64,000 bases of DNA from Sympetrum striolatum (GCA_947579665.1 OX388351.1:1240001-1304000); one strand, 5' to 3'. Counted from the stretch's first letter, positions 24,501 through 37,521 are shown. Numbers and translations are program-made. The notes: generated from the letters alone by a model not told the origin.

Positions 24501-25075
24501 CTCAGTACTGGTAAATATATATTTGAAAATATGACTTTTAATGATGCATATAATATACATAAATGAAAAGATGGATTAATTCTTATTTCCATTCGACGAA
24601 ACTAATATCTGGAAATGTTTACGATTCAAAGAAGCCAAATCATCGGATAAAAATTACAATACTTAATTGATCTTTGTGACTAGTACAGATTTTGTATTTT
24701 CATAATAACATAATTTATATAATGGTATACAATTTATGATGACGATTTAAATTCATAATGATTTATTTTAAGTACTGTTTAATTAAATATTTAAAGAATG
24801 AGCTTGATATATATATTGCATGGAATGGATGGAGTATGGAGGATTAATGTCCTCGTATTTGTAAGCTATTGGAGATAAAAAATATTTTTATGCAATTATT
24901 TGCTTACTTCTGTAATTAACTGCACGAATAGTGTTTGCATCAGACAGTTTGTCATTCCTTGTAACACTAATAGCAGGTGTAAAGAAAGTAAAATTTGGAG
25001 GGTTTTCTAGGGAATCAGAGGTTAAACATCTCCAATACAATCTCAGCCATTTTTGTCGGCGGTCATCTTCTCATT
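21520..25075. other. No gene recognised
   Basis: Anonymous AT-rich sequence. A pyrimidine-rich segment at 23560-23860 yields a 100-codon frame (23605-23907) without domain content. No terminal repeats were seen. Confidence 0.5.
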
Positions 25076-25079
25076 CCCT

Positions 25080-25200
25080 GGTATTACGAGAAAACAAGAA
25101 ATGACACCGCACTTTTCGAGAGCACTCAATACGTATTTCGAATGCGTTGCATTCTTCTTCAGGAGAAATTTTAATAGCAGGCTTTCTCAAAATACTTACA
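25080..25200 (-). mobile_element. Penelope-type pseudo-LTR remnant with hammerhead-like motif
   Basis: On the minus strand at 25132-25163: CCTGAAGAA, a perfect stem GAATGC-AAC-GCATTC, then GAAATACG. CTGAAGA-stem-GAAA is the same architecture as the other sites, but ACCGGT is replaced by ATACGTAT, so it represents another family. No coding part is next to it. Confidence 0.45.
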
Positions 25201-25204
25201 AGCT

Positions 25205-27250
25205 AGTAAGGTATGAAATCACAAAGTACTAAACTACGGAGATACATATTCAAGTAACCAGATCAGAGGACAGCACCCAAGCGTTGCTGAGCCATTCTAA
25301 GAGCTATACAAAATAGGAATAGTCCATTTTGCCTCTCTTTAACGATGTACTTTTCTCTCTCAACTCTCCGTAGCATATTCAGATCCACTCTAGTCGGCTC
25401 CTCATATATACTCTCAGCGTAAGATGATAAATAAGAATGGTAGTGCTCCTTATACGAACTCACTCCCACGCTTTGGAATTCGTTAAATTCATCCCCTTTC
25501 CCTCATCTCACTCCCGAGACTCATCTTTCTCTCAAATGGGCTACACTCACTCCTCTCTTATGCATCGCTATACTCTCGCTTTCTATTCTTAGTGAGGCCC
25601 TCAGCATAAAAAGCCGTTGAGTCTCTTGCAGAATGGATTCAGGAGGTGAATTGAAGATGTCTGGAACTATAAAGCTGCACCTTGGCGTTCAAAGGTGTAT
25701 CCATTAGGCATAATTTATCGTGTCCTTCAACGAAACACCAATGCCAGACGAGGGTCGAGACTATCGTTTTTAAAGGCAGGCAGCAAAAATCTCGAGCATT
25801 GTGAATGCTGCCACATACCTGAAGTGCGAAAAGGTCCGCATAAAAAGACGTGAAATAAGAAAAAAGCGCGACTATATCCACCGTCCATACATTACACACA
25901 TGATATATCAATGCCACAAAAGAGTTTCAATAATATTTGCAATAATTTTGTCATATTTGAAGAATATCTAAGTATTCACGGTAGTGTGAGGAATTCAAGA
26001 AAAAGCATTTAAATTTAATGGATGATTAAAGTAATCCAAATAACATAATGGACTTAGATTAGGTTGAAATAGTTTTATATTAGTATAAATACAAATATGT
26101 GTAACATATGTATATATTTCATTCAGCTTGTAAGAGAAAATAGAAAAGAATCGTAAATTGAAAAGAATACCTTTTAGAGCGTAACATTTCGCTCGAATAA
26201 TCTTTCAAATGATAGTCATTCGTTTTTCAATCATTTGCCGACATTATTTCATAGCATTTAAATACTACTGAAATGGTATAAAATTTAATAAGTCTTAATG
26301 AAACATGATGGGGTATGACTTAGGTTTTTCTATTTTTTTACAAATGAATTAGTGAATTTAAATGATAAAACGTTTTCTAAAGTGTTACAAGAAAATTTTC
26401 CGATCCTCCGTCTTAAAACTTTACTATCTTGGCTAAGTAGTACACTTCACTCTTAAATTTGCAATGAAAGCCTCTTTTCTTATTCAAAGCTTACGGCAGA
26501 TGATGGTGAGGAGTTTTGGGTTCAAATCGACCAATTGCTTGGCGCACATTGCAAGAAGAAAACATTATGAGTTGTATATTTTATAATGAAACTTGTTCTA
26601 ATACCACAATAATGTTTCATACTTTAAATAAATTATTTTTCTACAAAACACTCTTGACGAAATACCTAGGGAAATCTCCAGAACGTCCTTCTTAAAAGTT
26701 TGCCGACTCTACGTATGGAATCAATTTTATTTTTCGTATAACATTATGATTTTTAGGGCCACCAACCCACCTCTTTTGCAATCCAGGATACGAACACCAC
26801 GCAAGCGAAAGACCCCTCTGAAGCGCGAATTTTCTTTATCGTGTATGCAGCTTACCCTAGCTCGGAGTAGAGAAGGACCTAAGGAATCCCTTTGAGAGGA
26901 TATTCAGCATATGTGGAGGACAATTTCGCCTTAAGGGTCTCTTGGACGGTGGGAAGGAGGACGGCATAAAATATTCACCAAAGAGAGGGGATAAGAAAGA
27001 GAGAATGCAAATTAGAAAGAGGGAGATTTAGAATGGTACACAAGAGGGGAGAAGGATACGCGCATTTAAGCTGAGAATACAATCAAGGGTGCCCTTTTCT
27101 GTGGAATACGTCTGAAATAGACTTCCAAGATACGCTCAACGGAGATAATAGTCAAAGCATTTACATAAACTAAATAATTGGAGTTTCCAGATTCTACGAT
27201 GGAATTCATAGCGTAATATTTAAACAAATTTTATGTATTAGCGTTATCTG
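25205..27250. other. No gene recognised
   Basis: Short overlapping frames (68 codons at 25263-25469 minus, 92 codons at 25639-25917 minus) carry no recognised domain. 26860-27070 is purine-rich. Nothing else is supportable. Confidence 0.45.
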
Positions 27251-27257
27251 TTTTCAC

Positions 27258-27508
27258 CAGGTACGGATCTAGAAAAAAATTTTGGGGGGGGTCCGATCGA
27301 AAAATTTAAAAATAGAAGATATTTCGGCTATCACAAAACTTGGCGTTAGAATTTTGTTAGACAAACTCAAATTTTTTCGCTAGTGATTGCTTATTAAATT
27401 GTGTTTTATTTGCGTTATTCGAGTTTCATTTTCGAAAAATAGGCAGAAGTGATATTTCGGGGGGGGGGGGTCCGGACCCCCAGGACCACCCCCCTGGATC
27501 CGTCCCTG
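27258..27508. mobile_element. hAT-type MITE, 251 bp
   Basis: The left end CAGGTACGGATCTAG and the right end CTGGATCCGTCCCTG are imperfect inverted repeats. Each is followed inwards by a long G run (left, from about 27284) or C-rich block (right). The flanking octamers GTTTTCAC (27250-27257) and GTTTTCTC (27509-27516) match at 7 of 8 positions, as an 8-bp hAT target duplication would. The interior has no coding capacity. The CAGGGACGGATCCAG-type terminus is one I associate with widespread insect MITEs. Confidence 0.75.
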
Positions 27509-27519
27509 GTTTTCTCACA

Positions 27520-30470
27520 TAATAACGTCTTCGTGGATTAAATACATTTTGCGTTCGTATTTTTGTAAATTATCATATTAATCACTAGTTTAACCGATAT
27601 AAATATATTATTAAACTATTTCAACAAATCTTGTGTATGCATTAGTTAATTCCTTGCAAATGATACCAATTTATAGCATAAAAAATATACAATGTTCCAT
27701 AAAATATAAAAATAGAAAATACATCGCCAAATTATTTTCGTCAAATGTAGAAACTACCATTGAAAACGTAACTATGCCAACATTCTTGATAGAATATATT
27801 TCGTAAATTGCATTAATTTGTTCTCAATAGGCAAGTCACGGAACTAGTCTGCGATGGCGTAATGAAACAGAATGAGCGCCTTTGAGGTGAGTTGTATCCG
27901 GAAATAAACAGAAGAAAAAGTGCACTTCGAAAAAAATATCCATGTATTAAACGGATAGCAGAAGAAATTTTCTCGGTAGTATCAATAATATATAGACCAG
28001 CCAACGGAAGTTTCGAGAGTCATCTCGGCACTGCGAAAAATAGTGGAAGGCAAATGACGTACTTAAGAAAACGGTTTCCTCTCACTATGAGACGAGGACG
28101 ATGCTGTTGATACGATTTCTTCTTTAAATAGAGCATTTATAAGAGAGTTGAATGTTCGAAAGGATCTCTCTTGAATATATTTTACAGAAGCTGAATGGAA
28201 TGACTAGTTAACAGAACATAATTTATCGCTTGCAATGAGAATGCCAACGTCAATGTTGAAAGAATACACTCCACGAAGCACTGTTATCTAGATGAATGGA
28301 AATTAACATTTCAAATGTTCTTTATATAGAGTGTCATATCATTTTACGTATGTCTGAGTTTTCAATCTGAGTTTCATACATTCATTAACCATCCAGCCTT
28401 TCAGGAAACAAATATTAGCCCACTATGTGTGTAAGGTTTGTTCAGTTAAATTTATTCTTTTTTGCTGTTTTCACTGTTGTTTCTTCAGCATTAATCACTC
28501 ACATTAATATGGTTTCTCATTTTCTATTAATAATTTGAAAGAATTTCAAAGGTTTCTCCCATCCCCTATGAAGTTAAATATTTCACGTGAAAAGCTTAGA
28601 GATGCATCATCGAAGGTAAATTGGGTATTTTTCGAATATAAAAAACAGAAAAACCAAATAAAATGGATATTCTTGCTATTCCCCTCTATAGATGGACAAG
28701 CAACACCTGAAATCTCATGGGAAAGCTTTATTCAGAAGAATACGGAAAAATTCTGAATATTATTATGAAGGAAAGCACTGAAAAATGTTTTCCTTTATTC
28801 ACTGTCTGAGTACTTTTCAAACTAGAAAAATATAAAATATTTCACTTCATATGTTCAGAAGTAGATAATACTCATTATAATCTGGATGAGTAATAATTAC
28901 TATGTTTTTCATTTTCATTTACGATACTATTCTTGCTATTTCTATGAATTATTTCTTGATCATAAACCAGGAAAATAACTTTGAAATATTTCTGCTAATC
29001 TGTAATGGTGGAGAATGAAACCCAAATAATCGACGAAACGGTAAATTGGGATGGCTACCACTACAATGGGTAATACGAAATATTTATAATATGGCAAATT
29101 CCATCAATATAATGCTAGAATTATTTTTATTAATAATATACTATATTAAAATTAAATATTAACTCGTAATATCTAGGACTAACAAAAAAATCATGAAGGG
29201 TAAGAATTTCCATTGGTTTATATCCATGCTGAGTCAACACAACATACAGCTTGTGAGATACTATTTTAAGATATTTCGAGGCAAAATTATTAATGAATCG
29301 CTCAACTGTTACTATTTCCAATAATATTTTGCTTTGAAATCTAAATAAACTAACTTCATCCGTTAAACATCTTGTCACCCATAGAAAAAGGATTAGGGAA
29401 CTAAGAATGAAGGATATAATAGTATGGAATATCATAGTAGCCAAAAACTTTAATAAATATTGACTTTAGAGTAAATAATGAGGGACGATGTTGTGCCACC
29501 GCAGTAAAACTTTAAAGAACCCTCTTGCTCTTCCGATTCGTTGAGGATTAAAGACGAGAGACGCGATGAACCAAATGCGATGAGCAAATAATTAACTCTT
29601 CCCCACTTTACTTAATGGCATTGTCGTGAGAAAAATGTTTGAGATCCATCTGAGATTATGTCGGAAGTATGCTCTCTCAGAAGGCTGTCGTTCGCTCACA
29701 ATTGAAACATTCGCTTTTAACGACGTCCTTCCGATGGAATTACTTGACATCTTAATTGTTTAATAAGCTATCCAAAGGAGTCGTTCCTTAATGGCCTTCG
29801 GACGCTGACAGATGAGGATGAACATCGAACGAAATAATTTCCAGGAGACGTTCCGAGGAAATTAATTTTTTACTCGCTTTAAAGACTCTCTCCCATTTCA
29901 AATGATTTCTCTTGAGATTTGAGTGTAGATTCCTTTGAAAAACGAGAAGCGGAAGCAGAAAATAAATTTCGGAAAATTTCGCCCCCTTTGCGCGGTGTTT
30001 GGATAGCGAAATATTTGATCTCGATGCGAAAGGAAAACGTCAGATTTGATTCGAACTGAATGTTAACCTGAGAGATTTCAATAAGTTGACGGTGATTTAA
30101 CTCTTCGATCAGAGTTTTCTTAAATAAATTTTGCTATTAGTCGCGATTGTCAAGTTGAGATAGAAGCCATCGGAGCAGCAATTAAATATTTCTTCCAGTC
30201 ATAAAATTCACGTAGATGAGTGTTAAATTCCGGCGGAGCTTATCAATTATAAGATTCCTTGATTCATCATTTTCATTCACGTAAGCAAATGGTAACTGCA
30301 CTAATTATGTAATGGCTAAGGAGTATTTGAATCGAATACTTTACTGAAGCAACTTATTTATGGGAAGCTCTTTGAGTCCCTTCCAAAAAATCCAAAATCA
30401 TTTAAGAAGAAATGTTCTGTATTGCTGTAGTGTGAACTTACTAGTGTTTACTCAAATAGTTGTGGAATTG
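27520..30470. other. No gene recognised
   Basis: AT-rich non-coding DNA. Isolated frames (72 codons at 27892-28110, 73 codons at 28535-28756, 104 codons minus at 29130-29444) lack domains. No terminal repeats were seen. Confidence 0.5.
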
Positions 30471-30475
30471 TGTAA

Positions 30476-33400
30476 TTATATATATATACGAGTAAAATGT
30501 AGCTTGCATACTGCAAGCAGATCGACAACACTAATTTTATATCGGCATCATATCGGGTCGGTCTTAATAGAAAAAAAAGGATTGAAATATTTCTTCAATT
30601 TCGCTGAAATTTATCGTCTGGCAATGAACCCGGGTCTCTCTGGTGAACTAATTATGCAGCACAATAGAAGATCACCGATTCTAACTAGGTTTGTGTGAAA
30701 ATTCAAGCAGAAATATTTGGCTACAACTGCCTCAAAAGACGTTTTAATTTTCACGAATGTAAATGGCTCTCTGGATTCGAACCAAGGACGATCTTGGAAA
30801 TCTAAAACATGTTTCTAAAAGTTATTTATGATCTCTATCTATATGCCAAATTTCAAGTTTCTATATTGCTGGGAAAGGTTTGAAAATAATTCCTAAAAAT
30901 CGGATCAATTTCTGAATGCAGAGACACCTGGTGTCGAAGCCAGGAAATACTGTAAGCTGTGAATGCAAAGTTTGATTTGTAAGGACTGGCTTTTCTATCA
31001 TGCAAAGTTTGATGTCGATAGCATGCCGGGAAAGTACCTTAATTTTGTTTCCGTTATCTCCGTAAGAAATGCATTGAGAAGTGCAAATGGCCCTCTGGGA
31101 TCGAACCAAGGACCATGAGCGAACATCTAAAATTTGATTATGATATATATTCATGATATCTATCGACGTGCCGAGTTTCAAGTATCCATGTTATCGGGAA
31201 AGGATCCAAAAAAAATCTTAAAAATCGCCGCAATGCATTTTAAACGGCCGATTTTTGCACCGACCTAGCATCGAACCATGGACAAAATTCGAAGATGTCT
31301 TTTTGATTTTCGTTGGATATGCACGGCTTCTAGCGGTCCCTCGAATTTCAATTCTCTCCTTTTCCGGAAAGGGCCTCAAAAAATTTTGGAAAATCCCCGC
31401 TATGTATTCTTATGGGGAAAATCGCGACTATGGGGCCTTCTGGAATCGAACCCATGACACCGAGGTTCAATGTCGGCTTTTTCCTGGAGGTTACACGATA
31501 TGGCCAATATGTCGTAAAAATTTTTTAAGTCAGTGGCGCTTCTGGAACATGGCTAGAATTTTGATCCCCTATGAATGTGTATATATATGAATATATATAT
31601 AGGTATATCCGGAGAAACGTCTATCTATTATACGAGTAAAATGTTGCTTGCATACTGCAAGCAGATCGGCAATACTAATTTCATATCGGCATTACATCGA
31701 GACGGTCCTCATAAGAAAAAGAAAGGATTTAATTTTTTCTTAAATTTCGCTGAAATTTCATCGTCTGGAATCGAACCCGGGTCTTACTGGAAAACCTACT
31801 ATGAAACACAATAGAAGATCACCATCTCTAACTTTGTGTGAAAATTCAAGCAGAAATATTGGCTACAACTGCCTCAAAAGACGCTCTAATGTTCACGAAT
31901 GTAAATGGCTCTCGGGACTCGAACCAAGGACGATCTAGGAAATTTAAAAAATGTTTCTGAAATTTATTATTGATCTCAATCTATATGCCGAATTTGAAGT
32001 TTCTATATTATTGGCAAAGGTTTTAAAATAATTCCTAAAATTCGGATCAACTTCTGATTGCAGAGACACCTGGTGTCGAACCCAGGACACATTGATAGCT
32101 GTGAATGCACTGTTTGATTTGTATGGACTTGATCTTTCTATACGCGAAGTTTGAAGTCGATATCGTGCCGGGAAGTACCTAAAATTTGTTTCCGTTTTCT
32201 CCGTAAGAAATGCATTAAGGAATTTAAATGTCCCTCTGGGATAGAACCAAGGACATCAGCAAATATGTTAAATTCGATTATGATATATTTTTATGATATC
32301 TAACCTCATACCGAATTTCAAGTTTCTATGCCATCGGAAAAGGGTCCAAAAAAAATCTTAAAAATCGCCACAATGCATTTTAAACGGCCGATTTTTGCCC
32401 CGACCTAGCATCGAACCAAGGATAATATTCGTGGATGTCTTTATGGTTTCCTTTAGATATGCACGGCATCTATCGATCCCTTGAATTTCAAATCTCTCCT
32501 TTTCCGGAAAGTGCCTCAAAAAAATTTTCGAAAATCCCCGCCATGTATTCTTATGGAGAAAATCGGGACTTTGGGGCCTTCTGGAATCGAACCTATGACA
32601 CCGAGGTTCAAAGTCAGATTTTTCCTGGAGGTTACACGTTATGGCAAATACGTCGTAAAAATTTCAAGTCAGTGGCACTTGTGGAACATGCTTAGACTTT
32701 TGATCCCTAATGAATGAATGAGTGTATATATATATAGGTATATCCGGAGAAGCATCTATATATTATACGAGTAAAATGTAGCTTGCATACTGCAAGCAGA
32801 TCGGCAATACTAATTTCATATCGGCATCACATCGGGACAGTCCTCATAAGAAAAAAAAAAGGACATAATTTTTTCTTAAAATTCGCTGAAAATTCATCGT
32901 CTGGAATCGAACCCGGGTCTTACTGGTAAAACTACTATGAAAAACAATAGAAGATCACCATCTAAAACTATGTGTGAAAATTCAAGCAGAAACATTGGCT
33001 ACAACTGCCTCAAAAGACGCTCTAATGTTCAGGAAAGTAAATGGCTCTCGGGACTCGAACCAAGGACGATCTTGGAAATTTAAAAAATGTTTCTGAAAGT
33101 TATTTATTATCTCAATCTATATGCCAAATTTCAAGTTTCTATATTATTGGGAAAGGTATCAAAATAATTCCTAAAAATCGGATCAACTTCTGATTGCAGA
33201 GACACCTGGTGTCGAACCCAGGACATATAGATAGCTGTGAATGCATAGTTTGATTTGTAAAGATTTAATCTTGTATCATGCAAAGTTTGAAGTCGATAGC
33301 ATGCCGGGAAGTACCTAAAATTCGTTTCCGTTATCTCCGTAAGAAATGCATTGAGGAATTTAAATGTCCCTCTGGGATCGAACCAAGGACCATCAGCGAA

Positions 33401-33848
33401 TATGTAAAATTTGATTATGATATATTTTTATGGTATCTAACATCATACCGAATTTCAAGTTTCTATGCGATCGGAAAAGGGTCCAAAAAAAATCTTAAAA
33501 ATCGCCACATTGCATTTTAAACGGCCGATTTTTGCCCCAACCTAGCATCGAACCAAGGGTAATATTCGTAGATGTCTTTATGGTTTCCTTTAGATATGCA
33601 CGGCATCTAGCGATTCCTTGAATTTCAAATCGCTCTTTTTCCGGGAAAAGCCTCAAAAAAAATTTCGAAAATCCCCGCCATGTATCCTTATGGAGAAAAT
33701 CCCGACTTTGGGGCCTTCTGGAATCGAACCCATGACACCGAGGTTCAATGTCGGAATTTTTCTGGAGGTTACCCGTCATGGCCATAACGTCGTAAAAATT
33801 TCAAGTCGATGGCACTTGTGGAACATGCTTAGACTTTTGATCCCCAGT
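30476..33848 (+). repeat. Higher-order tandem array, three units of about 1.14 kb
   Basis: Units start at the anchor ACGAGTAAAATG at 30488, 31632 and 32767, giving periods of 1144 and 1135 bp; the third unit ends near 33848 without its TA-rich spacer. Each unit opens with a small hairpin (GCTTGCA-TAC-TGCAAGC) and contains six diverged modules. Each module has a GGNATCGAACCMAGGAC-like box, followed in most by ATGCCGAATTTCAAGTTTCT, a TCGGGAAAGG block and an A-rich stretch. Box positions are about 30621, 30773, 30930, 31097, 31268 and 31442 in unit 1; 31767, 31914, 32072, 32238, 32408 and 32583 in unit 2; 32903, 33050, 33208, 33374, 33545 and 33720 in unit 3. Units 2 and 3 look closer to each other than to unit 1. 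The many open frames (for example 31255-31590) are products of the repeat. Confidence 0.9.
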
Positions 33849-33849
33849 G

Positions 33850-35120
33850 TATATTCTGTGTACCCTTTCAATTCCATTTATTTTCTAGGAAATGATTTAA
33901 TGTATTTAAGGTTACAGGGTTTTGCAAACTATTCGATCCTTCCGTCAATGAAGATAATTCATCAATCATAAACTAATAATAGGTATCTACAACCCAAGTA
34001 AAAACTCACTGAGTTAAATTAAAGGCACCCGAAATTTTATGACAGCATCGACGAGAGGTAAGAAGTGCCTCACGAAACCCAAAAACGATAGTGATTACAC
34101 TTTATATCGACACTCTTTCCTTTATCTCTTTTTCAAGAAGGAATCAGTTTGCTTTAAGTATCACTTGCTGCATATGGTTTTAAAAGCGTAAATCCGGGCA
34201 TGAGATCCTAAATGCTGTAGAGTATTTCTAAGTGCATTTCATTTTGTGAATTTATTCATAGTCAACTCATAGCGCATGATAATACCTATATATTATTCTC
34301 ACAATTGATGATTTAATTTAAAACTATTTAAGACTGAAAAAGAGATTACTCTTCTAATTATTATAAAGCATAAAAGGAAAAGAAAAGATACTTTATCTTC
34401 GGTAGCTTATAAATCTCTGAGGTTAATTCAAGACACTAAATGTGAATGAAATATTTCGTAAAATTTAGATTTTGTAGATAAATATTATATTCATCGTACA
34501 AATACTCAGTCCATCTTAATACATTACGCTGACCTAATAACCTCTCAACTACCTCAAAAACGTCTCTTATTCCGTCATAGTAAGTCAAGCTACGTGGATC
34601 ATTGAAAATCCAATTGCGTTTAAAAGAAAGGAAGCAGAACAATTGCTGCATGATTTCAAATACGAAGATAAGAGTTCTCCAATTTATGCGAATAGATACT
34701 CAGATTTCTAGAATCCCTCTTACGGATGATTACCGCTTTAACTGTGGTTTGTAATACGGTATTCTCATGCAGTGTCCCTTCTGTGTAAAATTTTTTCCTC
34801 CATATTTTTCGTTTTGTCACCTCAAATTAAAATTACGGCCGTTCTTATTTATCGCTCCAGCAATGGAAGGCTTAAGGTAAATAAGCCGTAAATAAATGAA
34901 AGAAGGAATGGAATTTAAAACTCCCCGGTGTCGCATTAGGAGTTTTCTTCCTCCACAAAACGAGAAATAAATCGTCTTCTCCCGGAAGCATCTGCCAAGG
35001 GACCGAACACCCTAACATCTTTTTTTATTCCATTCTGCTCCAGAGTTAATTTTTTAGACCGCGCCTTACGATACTCTCTCTCCGTCTCTTTATCTCGTTT
35101 TTTTCCCTTTCTCTACTGCA
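33850..35120. other. No gene recognised
   Basis: Unremarkable AT-rich sequence after the array. No domain-bearing frame. Confidence 0.5.
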
Positions 35121-35124
35121 TCCA

Positions 35125-35166
35125 CGGAGGGAAAATTTCGGAGGGAAAATTTCGGAGGGAAAAAAT
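35125..35166. repeat. 14-bp minisatellite
   Basis: The unit CGGAGGGAAAATTT occurs at 35125 and 35139, with a third, altered copy at 35153. Confidence 0.9.
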
Positions 35167-35169
35167 CCT

Positions 35170-36190
35170 AATGGAAAAAATTACGGCGCTGCGCGTACCT
35201 CTTTTGTTTTTCTAAGACCCTCCTAATTAATGCATTTGCCGCTCTCCCGTAATCCGCTTGGCGCTGGCGTCTACGTCACCGCATCATACTTTACGCGTCC
35301 GTCTCTGCTAACTCCTGTTTTGAATGTTTTATTCTTTTTTTTTATTTCCTGCCCCACGTGGGTCATACTTTTTCCCGTGGGGACGCGTCCAATTCACGCT
35401 TTCGAGACGTGGTCCGCCATGTTGTCCAGCGCCATATTGCATGCGAGGAAATTATGACAAATGGTTCCCTTATTCTTTTCGTGGGATTACCAGCCCTTGG
35501 AACCTCGGCCACGCGATGGAGATTTTCCGATTCACTTGTTTCTGGGGATTGAACCGATTGAGGTTCCTTCCTTTCACTTCCACAGTTCGGATTGGCTCCT
35601 TCCCCTATGTTCTTTCATAATCGATTGGTGAATCGAGGGTGTCCACTGAGGAATTTTGTGTGGTTCTATGCTTGTGTGGTTCAGGGTAACGAACCGTGCC
35701 TCCGATAGGTTTAGAATTCGATCCCAGTATCACTGAAACATTTCCACTTCCTCACGATTTATGTATATACGTGTTATACGGATCACTTTGGTTCATTCTG
35801 CATAAGTAAATTATGTTATCTGAAAACGTAAACAAATAGGTTTACATTTTCCTAATTAACTCCCATTTACTAAAAACTCCTTTTTCATAGTATACATTCA
35901 GTTCAGGTCTGAGATAAATGTATTTTCAAGTAGATTGGATCAAGTAGATACGGATTCTTCACGTTTGCAAGGTAAGTGTTATAATTATCCTTTTTAGCTT
36001 AAACATAGATAACTATAGCTCAGCAGAACCAAATAAACATATTAGTAATCAATTAATAATAATATTTAGAATTCTCGATCGAGTATTGATAATCATTTAT
36101 GGAATAAGAATGTGAAACCAGAAAATTTGCCAATTTTACGAAATTTAAAAATGTAGGAGTGAAGGAACAATTACTATATATTTTTCCCTT
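35170..36190. other. Unassigned, locally GC-richer
   Basis: Three overlapping plus frames (64-98 codons) lie between 35230 and 35620 without a recognisable domain. GAATTCGATCCCAG at about 35712 resembles a B box, but no A box is convincing. Confidence 0.35.
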
Positions 36191-36199
36191 AATTTAAAC

Positions 36200-36345
36200 T
36201 AATCTTTTTCACTTTTCATATATCTATGTTTGTATATTATTGTATTTATTTCTATTACTGTGTTTTCGCCGGTTTTTTTCACCCCCCTTCTTTGTGGGTG
36301 TTTTCCCGCAACGTGGGTTTTTTCTTAGCCAACCTTCAGTTGCAA
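36200..36345 (+). mobile_element. LINE 3' UTR fragment
   Basis: CGCCGGTTTTTTTCACCCCC, then TTCTTTGTGGGTGTTTTC and CCGCAACG, match the 3' UTR of the LINE at 54.52-54.6 kb. The fragment lacks the terminal hairpin and ATA tail and abuts the next LINE piece. Confidence 0.6.
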
Positions 36346-36374
36346 AGATTTTTTCCCAACCCCTACTCTTTTTA

Positions 36375-37521
36375 CTTACTCCATATACGAAGTATAGAGA
36401 AAGTATTGTTTTCATGAAAAAATTCGACTTCGAGATTTCAACGGTAATACTTGTTTTGGGGTCCCTAGAACACGTTTTGACTATTTTCGGAATGATGTCT
36501 GTGTGTATGTGTGTGTGTGTGTGTGTGTGTGATAGTGGGCGCTCTAACGTGAAAACTATTAGTCGTATCAATACCAAACTTCATATATAGTACTGTGGTG
36601 TGTGCTGTCAGAGTTGATTAGTTTTTGGAGTAAATCGGTCAACCGGAAGTCGAGCTTTATTCATTAAAGCTCATCTCCGGTTTTCAAAATATCTCCATAA
36701 ATATGATATTTAGGTATATTGTATACTTTATAAAAGTTTTAGATAATGTACTTTACTATAACTTTTGTATTTAACATATTTTTTTATCACAGGTTGATTA
36801 GGAGTTATTCGTGAATTACTGATAAAACGGAAAAAGATGATTATGTAGTTTGTGGGCGCTCTACCATGAAAACTATTTGTCGGATTAACACTTAATTTCA
36901 TATATAGTACTTTTATTACAGTTGTTAGAGTTGATTAGATTTTGGAGTAAATCGGTTAACCGGAAGTTGAGCTTCATTCTTCAAGGCTCATTTCCGGTTC
37001 TCAAAATATTTCCATAAATATGATATTTTGGTATATACTATTATTTATAAATGTTTTAGAAAATTTTATTTACTATAACTTTTGTATGAAACATATTTTT
37101 GTATCACTGATTGTTTAGGAGTTATTCAGGAAATACTGATAAACCGGAAGTTGCCCATTATGTACGTTGTGGGCGCTCTGGGCTCTATGGGCGGAAGGCC
37201 AAATTCATCGTTTTTCATCGAGCATGTCCCGAAAAACATTATTTATAATGTTTGTGACGTAAAAGATAATAATATATAAATTAATCACTCATCTTCCAAG
37301 TTTAGATGGAATATAGAGTTCGAAATTACTGTCGTAGATAAATATTTACATCTTATGTATGGAGAAAGTCATGTGCTGGCCACATCAGATTTTTTTTATA
37401 TTTTAATAAGTTGAGTTTTTGATAAGTTTAAATGTAATCGACATACGAGGTCAGGTGGAAGAGAGGCCCACCTGGGCCTAACCTCGCCAATAAAGGGTCA
37501 AACAAACTAACTAACTAACTT
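36375..37521 (+). mobile_element. Internally deleted LINE: 5' tandem region plus 3' end with AACT tail
   Basis: It begins ACTCCATATACGAAGTATAG, shared with 51898 onwards, and continues through TCGACTTCGAGATT, CCCTAGAACACGTTTTGAC and a GT microsatellite (36499-36531). A segment anchored on GTGGGCGCTCT then recurs at 36535, 36852 and 37169, exactly 317 bp apart. There is no ORF. The 3' end carries AGGTCAGGTGGAAGAGAGG, a hairpin AGGCCCA-CC-TGGGCCT (37464-37479), AATAAAGGGTC and an ACTA-type tail. This looks like a non-autonomous or deleted LINE keeping 5' and 3' control regions. Confidence 0.65.
36535..37170 (+). repeat. Two tandem copies of a 317-bp LINE 5' monomer
   Basis: Both copies contain, in order: GTGGGCGCTCT, TCATATATAGTACT, GAGTTGATTAG, GGAGTAAATCGGT, CCGGAAGT, CTCAAAATAT or TTCAAAATAT, CCATAAATATGATATT, CTATAACTTTTGTAT and GGAGTTATTC. 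A third copy starts at 37169 and is quickly lost. Confidence 0.85.

Noticed and set aside
26480..26560. B-box-like GGGTTCAAATCGACC near 26520
   Set aside because: Imperfect box, no A box at the right distance and no similarity to the SINE copies in the window.
30476..33848. CRISPR-like array
   Set aside because: The spacing is irregular and the intervening sequences are themselves homologous between units; this is a eukaryotic tandem satellite.
30360..33971. Several open frames of 78-117 codons containing SGIEPMTPRF-like peptides
   Set aside because: The same peptides recur once per array unit in different frames; they are translations of the B-box region of the tandem repeat.
36240..36590. 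116-codon plus and 117-codon minus frames
   Set aside because: Both cross LINE 3' UTR and leader sequence plus a GT microsatellite; composition artefacts.
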